Part shown: positions 48,859 to 60,489 of the stretch, one piece after another | How positions within the stretch are numbered: the stretch's first letter is position 1 | Layout of the letters: every line of letters starts with the position of its first letter | Source of the DNA: Balanoglossus misakiensis | Lineage: Eukaryota > Hemichordata | Length of the DNA stretch: 64,000 nucleotides | Direction of reading: 5' to 3' | Assembly (NCBI GenBank): GCA_040954595.2 | Contig: CM082589.2 | Coordinates: 3,162,001 to 3,226,000 of the forward strand | The notes under the pieces: model-generated | The model's database searches: none | Told to the model about the DNA's origin: nothing | What the model saw: the letters and a program-made list of their open reading frames with translations, nothing else | Position numbers and translations under genes: made by a program

Positions 48859-51575
48859 ATGGCGACAGTGGACGGTGAGCGAGAGCCCTGTCTGTTGAAG
48901 GACTTTGTCGAACAGAACGAACTGCCCGCGGTGGTCGAGGTGGTGTCAGTGGATCAGGATGGCGCAGACGACAGCTTACAGGTGGGTGCTGTTTTCCAAC
49001 TGGTCAGAACAGTGCAGGAGCTTGAAATCACCCTTGACCCTGACTACGTGGTGCCCACAAAGAAAGCTGACAGGATTGTCCTTCCACTGGACTACGAGGG
49101 GACCTTTCAGACCGTGCCGTTCTACGGCGAAGACTACGTGTTCGAAACCGCGGAGGATTTACTCCAAGTGTCGCCGCGGTTTGTGAAGGCCGGCGTGGGT
49201 TTCGTCATCCCAGGTGTGACGGAGGTCCGAGCGGGGGACATACTTGAAGTGCTGGGCAGAGTTCAGTGCGCTGACGATAACATATATCTGAAGTGCCAAC
49301 ACCAAACCGAAAACAGGGACATTTTCCTGCCACTGACGTTCACCGGGCGTTTCAAGGAAGTCAAGGACCCGAGCGTGTACACCGTTGGAGAGATTCACTC
49401 GCGGTTGCCACAAAAAGTGAAATTTTCAAGAGAGACGTTGAGCGAAAGACGGTCGGGACAACTGCCGATCAAAGGCGTTGCTACGGATCTAAACGAGGAA
49501 TTTCTCCTACAAACCGTCACCACGGTCGAAATAGTGCGATTGGTGACTTCGAACCAGTGCAGTCGGTTGTTGATTGATTTACCGATAAAGGTTATCTCGC
49601 GAATTGGCCATGGCGAAGAAGATTTCGCCCAGGAAATCAACATTCATGACATCAAGAAATCCGGCGATCAACTGCCCCTGGTCGTCAAAGTGACTGACCA
49701 AGCCCCGGTCATACCAGGAGTCCCATTTTCACTAGAAACACTTCTGCAAGTGCACAGTTTCAAGTTCGCGCGCAGAATTCTAGTAGCCACGAAAAATGAC
49801 AGCTACTTTCTGTTCCCGGAACGATGCGACAAAAAGTGTCGTCTGCAACCCAAGACGTTCGCCACCGCCCGCGACCTTTGGCAGCAGCGCGTCAAGACAC
49901 CCGTTCGCTCCACAAAATCGTGGACGAGCTGCGATGAGGATTTCGGCTCCGTCGAGAAGGGTGATGTGCTGAACATTCGAGGGGCCTCAGACGTCGACAA
50001 TAACGAAACGGCCGCGTTAATTTGCACTCGGCGCGAGAGCGCAAGCGGCCGAAGCGGGATGCTGAAATTGCAGATGGACGCGATCGGCGATTTCGTCGAG
50101 TTGGAACCAGGCGAGTGCAACCTGTCCGAGTTTCAGCCAGACCAACTTCCCGTTACAGTGGAATTACTCCAGAAGCCACCAGGTGATTTGAAACATAGTG
50201 ATGAACTAGCCACTGGCCAGCCAATCAGACTTTGCAAAATGATCGAATCTTGTGCGGTTATTGTGAGTTTGCTGGATGACGGACCAAACGCACAGAACAC
50301 CATGAAACTGTACGAAATTTTAGAGGAGTTTCCTCTTAGTGTGATCCCGCTCCGAAAAAGGCCGTGTCGGGTTCTGCCAGAAGGTTTCCACCACGAGGAA
50401 AGCATAGAAAAACTGACCACGTATCAATTGGAAATGTTATTGGCCAACGAAGAACGCGACTTTGGGGTCGGGGACGACGGTGCACGGCCAAAATCCCCGG
50501 AAAAAGTTGACGGCCAGACATACGCCGTCAAAAACGAAAATGCACGAGTTTCGGAAGAGGAAGTCCCGGACCGCTCTGCAAATGTTGACACAGACAACGA
50601 CGGTCCACTCTACTATGTTCTCGAGCAGAGCGAAAAGGAGGAAATCCTCAGCGCCGAATACTACGTTCTCGAGCAGAGCGAAAAGGAAGCTATCATAGGG
50701 GACCTGGCGACCGAAGGTGCTACGAAGAGCCCGGGAACAGGCCAGCCGTCGCAGGACAGGACAGTGACAGACGTGCCGGAGTATTTTCAAGTCGTTCTAG
50801 AGGTGTGTGACGAAGAAGAACAACCGTGCATCGATGAAGTTGACGCGCCAGACAAAACACAGAAATCAGACTTTGCTGTCAAACAGACTGTCGCCGGACA
50901 GTCTTACGAGGTATTGGGCGAGACCGAGTCTGACTTGGCGAAGAAACGGCAGAAGAGAGTTGGCAAACGAAGAAGTCGGCTTGGAATTTCATTGGTGGAG
51001 GAGGGCGAACAGGCGGAGGAGGTATTAATAGAAGCACCAAAAGAAGAACCAAAGAAAACTCCCCGTAAGTGAGAGATAAGCCAGCCTGACAAACAGAGAG
51101 AGAGGAGAGAGAGAGAGAATGAGAGAGACAGACAGACAGACAGACAAACAAATTTATAATTATGTCGCCCAGTTGTACCCCAATTGCCAACTTCGGTGTC
51201 ATGGTTAGGAACACAGAAACTCGCGACAAGCAAAAGAGCGCAAAGAATGCTTGCGTCACCGACGCAAACAGCAGTTCACAATTTTATTTCTTCGTTTGCC
51301 TTTCAGTTCAATTTCCTCCCAAAGATGGCGACATATCCCGTTACACGATGCGTGAACTGGGGATGTTCCTTCGCTTTCTCTCGGTGCGAGAAGAGGTGAT
51401 CACCCGCTTCTACGCTGACCGTATCGATGGCAACGACTGCTGCCGCCTCCCGTCTTCTCTGCTGAAGCAAAAGTACAACATGAATCCCAAAGAAGTACAA
51501 CTTCTGGAGCGCTACATCAACAGATCCAAGATGAGGGATGATCGCGACGCCAGAAATATTTATCACCTCTCCTGA
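48859..51575 (+). CDS. Protein with two CABIT domains and a C-terminal SAM domain (THEMIS/GAREM family)
   Basis: Two coding exons: 48859-51064 (2.2 kb) and 51307-51575, joined in phase (825 codons, 824 aa). Residues about 15-265 form a CABIT domain (RIVLPLDYEGTFQTV, DIFLPLTFTGRFKEV). Residues about 270-515 form a second, more diverged one (FSLETLLQVHSFKFARRILV, QLPVTVELLQ). Residues 516-735 are acidic and disordered with a duplicated segment (YYVLEQSEKE at 585 and 601). Residues about 748-815 are a SAM domain like that of GAREM (MRELGMFLRFLSVREEVITR, ADRIDGNDCCRL). Family knowledge: THEMIS has two CABIT domains and binds GRB2 in T-cell signalling; GAREM has one CABIT and a SAM and links receptor kinases to GRB2/SHP2. 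This protein combines both layouts. ATG 48859 is the first in-frame ATG; the frame stays open slightly upstream without one. Probably a cytosolic signalling adaptor. Confidence 0.85.
51093..51150 (+). repeat. (GA)n/(CAGA)n microsatellite in the intron of the CABIT/SAM gene
   Basis: AGAGAGAGGAGAGAGAG followed by ACAGACAGACAGACAGAC; simple repeat about 30 bases after the donor. Confidence 0.8.
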
Positions 51576-52690
51576 AAGTATACCAGGTCACTGGTGAACA
51601 TTCAGTCACTTTTACCATGGCTAAGCTGTAGCCAATCGCAGGATTTCACTGGGAAGACCACCAGTGTGCCAATACGTGACGTTATTATAAGAAAAAGTTA
51701 TTTTACTTAGAAACACTCTTGAAACTACTAGCAAAAAAATGCATATGTTATCGATGTGATTGCGTTTCTTTGAATAGTGGTTTCTCAAGACGACTTGCAT
51801 TTTTCAAACGCTAGGAATAAATAATTCGTCTTGCTAGCCATAGACCTTTGCTTGAGTTCTATTTCTCTGACTGCGAATTATGACAATCAATTTGAAATAT
51901 GGACAAAACGGAAGTGATGTTTGGATCATATATTTGTCTAACACAAAATTTAAATTTGGTTTACTTGGCATTATACAGCACCCAAACAAAGTAGCAGTTC
52001 GGCGTCGGACAATCCAATATTTTTTTCATCATGGCACCACATCGCAGGGGATTGATGTTATAATAGCCCCCTTTCGCCTTTTTATGAAATTAACACTAAA
52101 ACGCATTAAAGAAATCAGGATATGCATTAATGATGGTGGGTGTTAATTGATGAGTGTGTGTGTAAAATTTACTCCGTGTCAAACACGAATTGGACTTCGA
52201 CACGGAAGCATACTTAAGCTCTCACAAATCTAATGTGATATTCAACTGTCAACGATTCTCGCGATAAAATAAATAAGTGACGACAATAACACGTCTTTTG
52301 GCATTGGTTTACGAGTGTGTACGGTTTACCTAGTATTTTATAGTGACATCACGTGGAGTCAAGGAGGAAGTGATCCGAGTGTAAAACGAAGAAAAAGAAC
52401 TTTCAGTTTGTGTACAAACGGGTCTTTTTATCGGATTTCGTCGGATCACAGTTGAATTCCACGTTAAAATAAAATGAACCCGCATCAAGCCTGAACAAAT
52501 ATAACAAAGGTCACGAGATCAAAGTCGGTCACACGCTATCATGACTTCAGAATGTTTTTAACAATCAGGTCCTTTGTAGTTCACCGAAGGAGTTCAAAGG
52601 TCGTGCGATGAGGATTTTATGAATAGCTGGGCCTGATGATCTCGAAGTTGAATATTAACAGCACGGTCAGCAAGGAAGCCAATTTGACAA
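51576..52690. other. 3' UTR and intergenic spacer before the satellite
   Basis: Single-copy-looking sequence with an AATAAA-like signal near 51818. No further gene seen. Confidence 0.45.
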
Positions 52691-54399
52691 GACAATTTCC
52701 TGAGCTATAACCCATGGTTTTTTTCAAAAATCGGCCAAATTTTGAAATTCCGCAAAGTCGAAAAATTCTCATTTTTTGATGATTTTCCTGAGCTATAACC
52801 CATGGTTTTTTTCAAAAATCGGCCAAATTTTGAAATTCCGCAAAGTCGAAAAATTCTCATTTTTTGATGATTTTCCTGAGCTATAACCCATGGTTTTTTC
52901 AAAAATCGACCAAATTTTGAAATTCCGCAAAGTCGAAAAATTCTCATTTTTTGATGATTTTCCTGAGCTATAACCCATGGTTTTTTCAAAAATCGGCCAA
53001 ATTTTGAAATTCCGCAAAGTCGAAAAATTCTCATTTTTTGATGATTTTCCTGAGCTATAACCCATGGTTTTTTCAAAAATCGGCCAAATTTTGAAATTCC
53101 GCAAAGTCGAAAAATTCTCATTTATTGATGATTTTCCTGAGCTATAACCCATGGTTTTTTCAAAAATCGACCAAATTTTGAAATTCCGCAAAGTCGAAAA
53201 ATTCTCATTTTTGATGATTTTCCTGAGCTATAACCCATGGTTTTTTCAAAAATCGGCCAAATTTTGAAATTCCGCAAAGTCGAAAAATTCTCATTTTTTG
53301 ATGATTTTCCTGAGCTATAACCCATGGTTTTTTCAAAAATCGGCCAAATTTTGAAATTCCGCAAAGTCGAAAAATTCTCATTTTTTGATGATTTTCCTGA
53401 GCTATAACCCATGGTTTTTTCAAAAATCGGCCAAATTTTGAAATTCCGCAAAGTCGAAAAATTCTCATTTTTTGATGATTTTCCTGAGCTATAACCCATG
53501 GTTTTTTTCAAAAATCGGCCATATTTTGAAATTCCGCAAAGTCGAACAATTCTCATTTTTTGATGATTTTCCTGAGCTATAACCCATGGTTTTTTTCAAA
53601 AATCGGCCAAATTTTGAAATTCCGCAAAGTCGAAAAATTCTCATTTTTTGATGATTTTCCTGAGCTATAACCCATGGTTTTTTCAAAAATCGACCAAATT
53701 TTGAAATTCCGCAAAGTCGAAAAATTCTCATTTTTTGATGATTTTCCTGAGCTATAACCCATGGTTTTTTCAAAAATCGGCCAAATTTTGAAATTCCGCA
53801 AAGTCGAAAAATTCTCATTTTTTGATGATTTTCCTGAGCTATAACCCATGGTTTTTTCAAAAATCGGCCAAATTTTGAAATTCCGCAAAGTCGAAAAATT
53901 CTCATTTTTTGATGATTTTCCTGAGCTATAACCCATGGTTTTTTCAAAAATCGGCCAAATTTTGAAATTCCGCAAAGTCGAAAAATTCTCATTTTTTGAT
54001 GATTTTCCTGAGCTATAACCCATGGTTTTTTTCAAAAATCGGCCAAATTTTGAAATTCCGCAAAGTCGAAAAATTCTCATTTTTTGATGATTTTCCTGAG
54101 CTATAACCCATGGTTTTTTTCAAAAATCGGCCAAATTTTGAAATTCCGCAAAGTCGAAAAATTCTCATTTTTTGATGATTTTCCTGAGCTATAACCCATG
54201 GTTTTTTCAAAAATCGACCAAATTTTGAAATTCCGCAAAGTCGAAAAATTCTCATTTTTTGATGATTTTCCTGAGCTATAACCCATGGTTTTTTCAAAAA
54301 TCGGCCAAATTTTGAAATTCCGCAAAGTCGAAAAATTCTCATTTTTTGATGATTTTCCTGAGCTATAACCCATGGTTATTTCAAAAATCGGCCAAATTT

Positions 54400-57300
54400 T
54401 GAAATTCCGCAAAGTCGAAAAATTCTCATTTTTTGATGATTTTCCTGAGCTATAACCCATGGTTTTTTCAAAAATCGACCAAATTTTGAAATTCCGCAAA
54501 GTCGAAAAATTCTCATTTTTTGATGATTTTCCTGAGCTATAACCCATGGTTTTTTCAAAAATCGGCCAAATTTTGAAATTCCGCATAGTCGAAAAATTGT
54601 CATTTTTGGATGATTTTCCTGAGCTATAACCCATGGTTTTTTAAAAAAAATGAAGAAATTTTGATATTTCGCAAAGTCGAAAAATTGTCATTTTTGGATG
54701 ATTTTCATGATCTATAACCCATGGTTTTTTTCAAAAATCGGCCAAATTTTGAAATTCCGCAAAGTCGAAAAATTCTCATTTTTTGATGATTTTCCTGAGC
54801 TATAACCCATGGTTTTTTCAAAAATCGGCCAAATTTTGAAATTCCGCAAAGTCGAAAAATTCTCATTTTTTGATGATTTTCCTGAGCTATAACCCATGTT
54901 TTTTTCAAAAATCGGCCAAATTTTGAAATTCCGCAAAGTCGAAAAATTCTCATTTTTTGATGATTTTCCTGAGCTATAACCCATGGTTTTTTCAAAAATC
55001 GGCCAAATTTTGAAATTCCGCAAAGTCGAAAAATTCTCATTTTTTGATGATTTTCCTGAGCTATAACCCATGGTTTTTTCAAAAATCGGCCAAATTTTGA
55101 AATTCCGCAAAGTCGAAAAATTCTCATTTTTTGATGATTTTCCTGAGCTATAACCCATGGTTTTTTCAAAAATCGACCAAATTTTGAAATTCCGCAAAGT
55201 CGAAAAATTCTCATTTTTTGATGATTTTCCTGAGCTATAACCCATGGTTTTTTCAAAAATCGGCCAAATTTTGAAATTCCGCAAAGTCGAAAAATTCTCA
55301 TTTTTTGATGATTTTCCTGAGCTATAACCCATGGTTTTTTCAAAAATCGGCCAAATTTTGAAATTCCGCAAAGTCGAAAAATTCTCATTTTTTGATGATT
55401 TTCCTGAGCTATAACCCATGGTTTTTTTCAAAAATCGGCCATATTTTGAAATTCCGCAAAGTCGAACAATTCTCATTTTTTGATGATTTTCCTGAGCTAT
55501 AACCCATGGTTTTTTTCAAAAATCGGCCAAATTTTGAAATTCCGCAAAGTCGAAAAATTCTCATTTTTTGATGATTTTCCTGAGCTATAACCCATGGTTT
55601 TTTCAAAAATCGACCAAATTTTGAAATTCCGCAAAGTCGAAAAATTCTAATTTTTTGATGATTTTCCTGAGCTATAACCCATGGTTTTTTCAAAAATCGG
55701 CCAAATTTTGAAATTCCGCAAAGTCGAAAAATTCTCATTTTTTGATGATTTTCCTGAGCTATAACCCATGGTTATTTCAAAAATCGGCCAAATTTTGAAA
55801 TTCCGCAAAGTCGAAAAATTCTCATTTTTTGATGATTTTCCTGAGCTATAACCCATGGTTTTTTCAAAAATCGACCAAATTTTGAAATTCCGCAAAGTCG
55901 AAAAATTCTCATTTTTTGATGATTTTCCTGAGCTATAACCCATGGTTTTTTCAAAAATCGGCCAAATTTTGAAATTCCGCATAGTCGAAAAATTGTCATT
56001 TTTGGATGATTTTCCTGAGCTATAACCCATGGTTTTTTTAAAAAAATGAAGAAATTTTGATATTTCGCAAAGTCGAAAAATTGTCATTTTTGGATGATTT
56101 TCATGATCTATAACCCATGGTTTTTTTCAAAAATCGGCCAAATTTTGAAATTCCGCAAAGTCGAAAAATTCTCATTTTTTGATGATTTTCATGAGCTATA
56201 ACCCATGGTTTTTTAAAAAAATCGGCCAAATTTTGAAATTCCGCAAAGTCGAAAAATTCTCATTTTTTGATGATTTTCCTGAGCTATAACCCATGGTTTT
56301 TTCAAAAATCGGCCAAATTTTGAAATTCCGCAAAGTCGAAAAATTCTCATTTTTTGATGATTTTCCTGAGCTATAACCCATGGTTTTTTCAAAAATCGAC
56401 CAAATTTTGAAATTCCGCAAAGTCGAAAAATTCTCATTTTTTGATGATTTTCCTGAGCTATAACCCATGGTTTTTTCAAAAATCGGCCAAATTTTGAAAT
56501 TCCGCAAAGTCGAAAAATTCTCATTTTTTGATGATTTTCCTGAGCTATAACCCATGGTTTTTTCAAAAATCGGCCAAATTTTGAAATTCCGCAAAGTCGA
56601 AAAATTCTCATTTTTTGATGATTTTCCTGAGCTATAACCCATGGTTTTTTCAAAAATCGACCAAATTTTGAAATTCCGCAAAGTCGAAAAATTCTCATTT
56701 TTTGATGATTTTCCTGAGCTATAACCCATGGTTTTTTAAAAAAATCGGCCAAATTTTGAAATTCCGCAAAGTCGAAAAATTCTCATTTTTTGATGATTTT
56801 CCTGAGCTATAACCCATGGTTTTTTCAAAAATCGACCAAATTTTGAAATTCCGCAAAGTCGAAAAATTCTCATTTTTTGATGATTTTCCTGAGCTATAAC
56901 CCATGGTTTTTTCAAAAATCGGCCAAATTTTGAAATTCCGCATAGTCGAAAAATTGTCATTTTTGGATGATTTTCCTGAGCTATAACCCATGGTTTTTTA
57001 AAAAAAATGAAGAAATTTTGATATTTCGCAAAGTCGAAAAATTGTCATTTTTGGATGATTTTCATGATCTATAACCCATGGTTTTTTTCAAAAATCGGCC
57101 AAATTTTGAAATTCCGCAAAGTCGAAAAATTCTCATTTTTTGATGATTTTCCTGAGCTATAACCCATGGTTTTTTCAAAAATCGGCCAAATTTTGAAATT
57201 CCGCAAAGTCGAAAAATTCTCATTTTTTGATGATTTTCCTGAGCTATAACCCATGTTTTTTTCAAAAATCGGCCAAATTTTGAAATTCCGCAAAGTCGAA

Positions 57301-59113
57301 AAATTCTCATTTTTTGATGATTTTCCTGAGCTATAACCCATGGTTTTTTCAAAAATCGGCCAAATTTTGAAATTCCGCAAAGTCGAAAAATTCTCATTTT
57401 TTGATGATTTTCCTGAGCTATAACCCATGGTTTTTTCAAAAATCGGCCAAATTTTGAAATTCCGCAAAGTCGAAAAATTCTCATTTTTTGATGATTTTCC
57501 TGAGCTATAACCCATGGTTTTTTCAAAAATCGACCAAATTTTGAAATTCCGCAAAGTCGAAAAATTCTCATTTTTTGATGATTTTCCTGAGCTATAACCC
57601 ATGGTTTTTTCAAAAATCGGCCAAATTTTGAAATTCCGCAAAGTCGAAAAATTCTCATTTTTTGATGATTTTCCTGAGCTATAACCCATGGTTTTTTCAA
57701 AAATCGGCCAAATTTTGAAATTCCGCAAAGTCGAAAAATTCTCATTTTTTGATGATTTTCCTGAGCTATAACCCATGGTTTTTTTCAAAAATCGGCCATA
57801 TTTTGAAATTCCGCAAAGTCGAACAATTCTCATTTTTTGATGATTTTCCTGAGCTATAACCCATGGTTTTTTTCAAAAATCGGCCAAATTTTGAAATTCC
57901 GCAAAGTCGAAAAATTCTCATTTTTTGATGATTTTCCTGAGCTATAACCCATGGTTTTTTCAAAAATCGACCAAATTTTGAAATTCCGCAAAGTCGAAAA
58001 ATTCTAATTTTTTGATGATTTTCCTGAGCTATAACCCATGGTTTTTTCAAAAATCGGCCAAATTTTGAAATTCCGCAAAGTCGAAAAATTCTCATTTTTT
58101 GATGATTTTCCTGAGCTATAACCCATGGTTATTTCAAAAATCGGCCAAATTTTGAAATTCCGCAAAGTCGAAAAATTCTCATTTTTTGATGATTTTCCTG
58201 AGCTATAACCCATGGTTTTTTCAAAAATCGACCAAATTTTGAAATTCCGCAAAGTCGAAAAATTCTCATTTTTTGATGATTTTCCTGAGCTATAACCCAT
58301 GGTTTTTTCAAAAATCGGCCAAATTTTGAAATTCCGCATAGTCGAAAAATTGTCATTTTTGGATGATTTTCCTGAGCTATAACCCATGGTTTTTTTAAAA
58401 AAATGAAGAAATTTTGATATTTCGCAAAGTCGAAAAATTGTCATTTTTGGATGATTTTCATGATCTATAACCCATGGTTTTTTTCAAAAATCGGCCAAAT
58501 TTTGAAATTCCGCAAAGTCGAAAAATTCTCATTTTTTGATGATTTTCATGAGCTATAACCCATGGTTTTTTAAAAAAATCGGCCAAATTTTGAAATTCCG
58601 CAAAGTCGAAAAATTCTCATTTTTTGATGATTTTCCTGAGCTATAACCCATGGTTTTTTCAAAAATCGGCCAAATTTTGAAATTCCGCAAAGTCGAAAAA
58701 TTCTCATTTTTTGATGATTTTCCTGAGCTATAACCCATGGTTTTTTCAAAAATCGACCAAATTTTGAAATTCCGCAAAGTCGAAAAATTCTCATTTTTTG
58801 ATGATTTTCCTGAGCTATAACCCATGGTTTTTTCAAAAATCGGCCAAATTTTGAAATTCCGCAAAGTCGAAAAATTCTCATTTTTTGATGATTTTCCTGA
58901 GCTATAACCCATGGTTTTTTCAAAAATCGGCCAAATTTTGAAATTCCGCAAAGTCGAAAAATTCTCATTTTTTGATGATTTTCCTGAGCTATAACCCATG
59001 GTTTTTTCAAAAATCGACCAAATTTTGAAATTCCGCAAAGTCGAAAAATTCTCATTTTTTGATGATTTTCCTGAGCTATAACCCATGGTTTTTTAAAAAA
59101 ATCGGCCAAATTT
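54400..59113. repeat. Higher-order repeat of 2,357 bp (27 satellite units), two tandem copies
   Basis: Rare variants recur exactly 2,357 bp apart: CATGTTTTTTTC at about 54896 and 57253, the GGCCATATTTTG/GAACAATTC pair at about 55438 and 57795, TTCTAATTTTTTG at 55646 and 58003, and the diverged unit at 54632 and 56989. Agreement stops near 54380 on the left and about 59170 on the right, so the copies are roughly 54400-56756 and 56757-59113. Confidence 0.85.
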
Positions 59114-60489
59114 TGAAATTCCGCAAAGTCGAAAAATTCTCATTTTTTGATGATTTTCCTGAGCTATAACCCATGGTTTTTTCAAAAATCGGCCAAATTT
59201 TGAAATTCCGCAAAGTCGAAAAATTCTCATTTTTTGATGATTTTCCTGAGCTATAACCCATGGTTTTTTCAAATATCGGCCAAATTTTGAAATTCCGCAA
59301 AGTCGAAAAATTCTCATTTTTTGATGATTTTCCTGAGCTATAACCCATGGTTTCTTCAAAAATCGACCAAATTTTGAAATTCCGCAAAGTCGAAAAATTC
59401 TCATTTTTTGATGATTTTCCTGAGCTATAACCCATGGTTTTTTCAAAAATCGGCCAAATTTTGAAATTCCGCAAAGTCGAAAAATTCTCATTTTTTGATG
59501 ATTTTCCTGAGCTATAACCCATGGTTTTTTCAAAAATCGGCCAAATTTTGAAATTCCGCAAAGTCGAAAAATTCTCATTTTTTGATGATTTTCCTGAGCT
59601 ATAACCCATGGTTTTTTTCAAAAATCGGCCAAATTTTGAAATTCCGCAAAGTCGAAAAATTCTCATTTTTTGATGATTTTCCTGAGCTATAACCCATGGT
59701 TTTTTTCAAAAATCGGCCAAATTTTGAAATTCCGCAAAGTCGAAAAATTCTCATTTTTTGATGATTTTCCTGAGCTATAACCCATGGTTTTTTTCAAAAA
59801 TCGGCCAAATTTTGAAATTCCGCAAAGTCGAAAAATTCTCATTTTTTGATGATTTTCCTGAGCTATAACCCATGGTTTCTTCAAAAATCGACCAAATTTT
59901 GAAATTCCGCAAAGTCGAAAAATTCTCATTTTTTGATGATTTTCCTGAGCTATAACCCATGGTTTTTTCAAAAATCGGCCAAATTTTGAAATTCCGCAAA
60001 GTCGAAAAATTCTCATTTTTTGATGATTTTCCTGAGCTATAACCCATGGTTTCTTTCAAAAATCGGCCAAATTTTGAAATTCCGCAAAGTCGAAAAATTC
60101 TCATTTTTTGATGATTTTCCTGAGCTATAACCCATGGTTTCTTCAAAAATCGGCCAAATTTTGAAATTCCGCAAAGTCGAAAAATTCTCATTTTTTGATG
60201 ATTTTCCTGAGCTATAACCCATGGTTTTTTTCAAAAATCGGCCAAATTTTGAAATTCCGCAAAGTCGAAAAATTCTCATTTTTTGATGATTTTCCTGAGC
60301 TATAACCCATGGTTTTTTCAAAAATCGGCCAAATTTTGAAATTCCGCAAAGTCGAAAAATTCTCATTTTTTGATGATTTTCCTGAGCTATAACCCATGGT
60401 TTTTTCAAAAATCGACCAAATTTTGAAATTCCGCAAAGTCGAAAAATTCTCATTTTTTGATGATTTTCCTGAGCTATAACCCATGGTTT

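Noticed and set aside
49803-50120. Antisense ORFs under the CABIT exon
   Set aside because: Shadows of the strongly supported sense coding exon.
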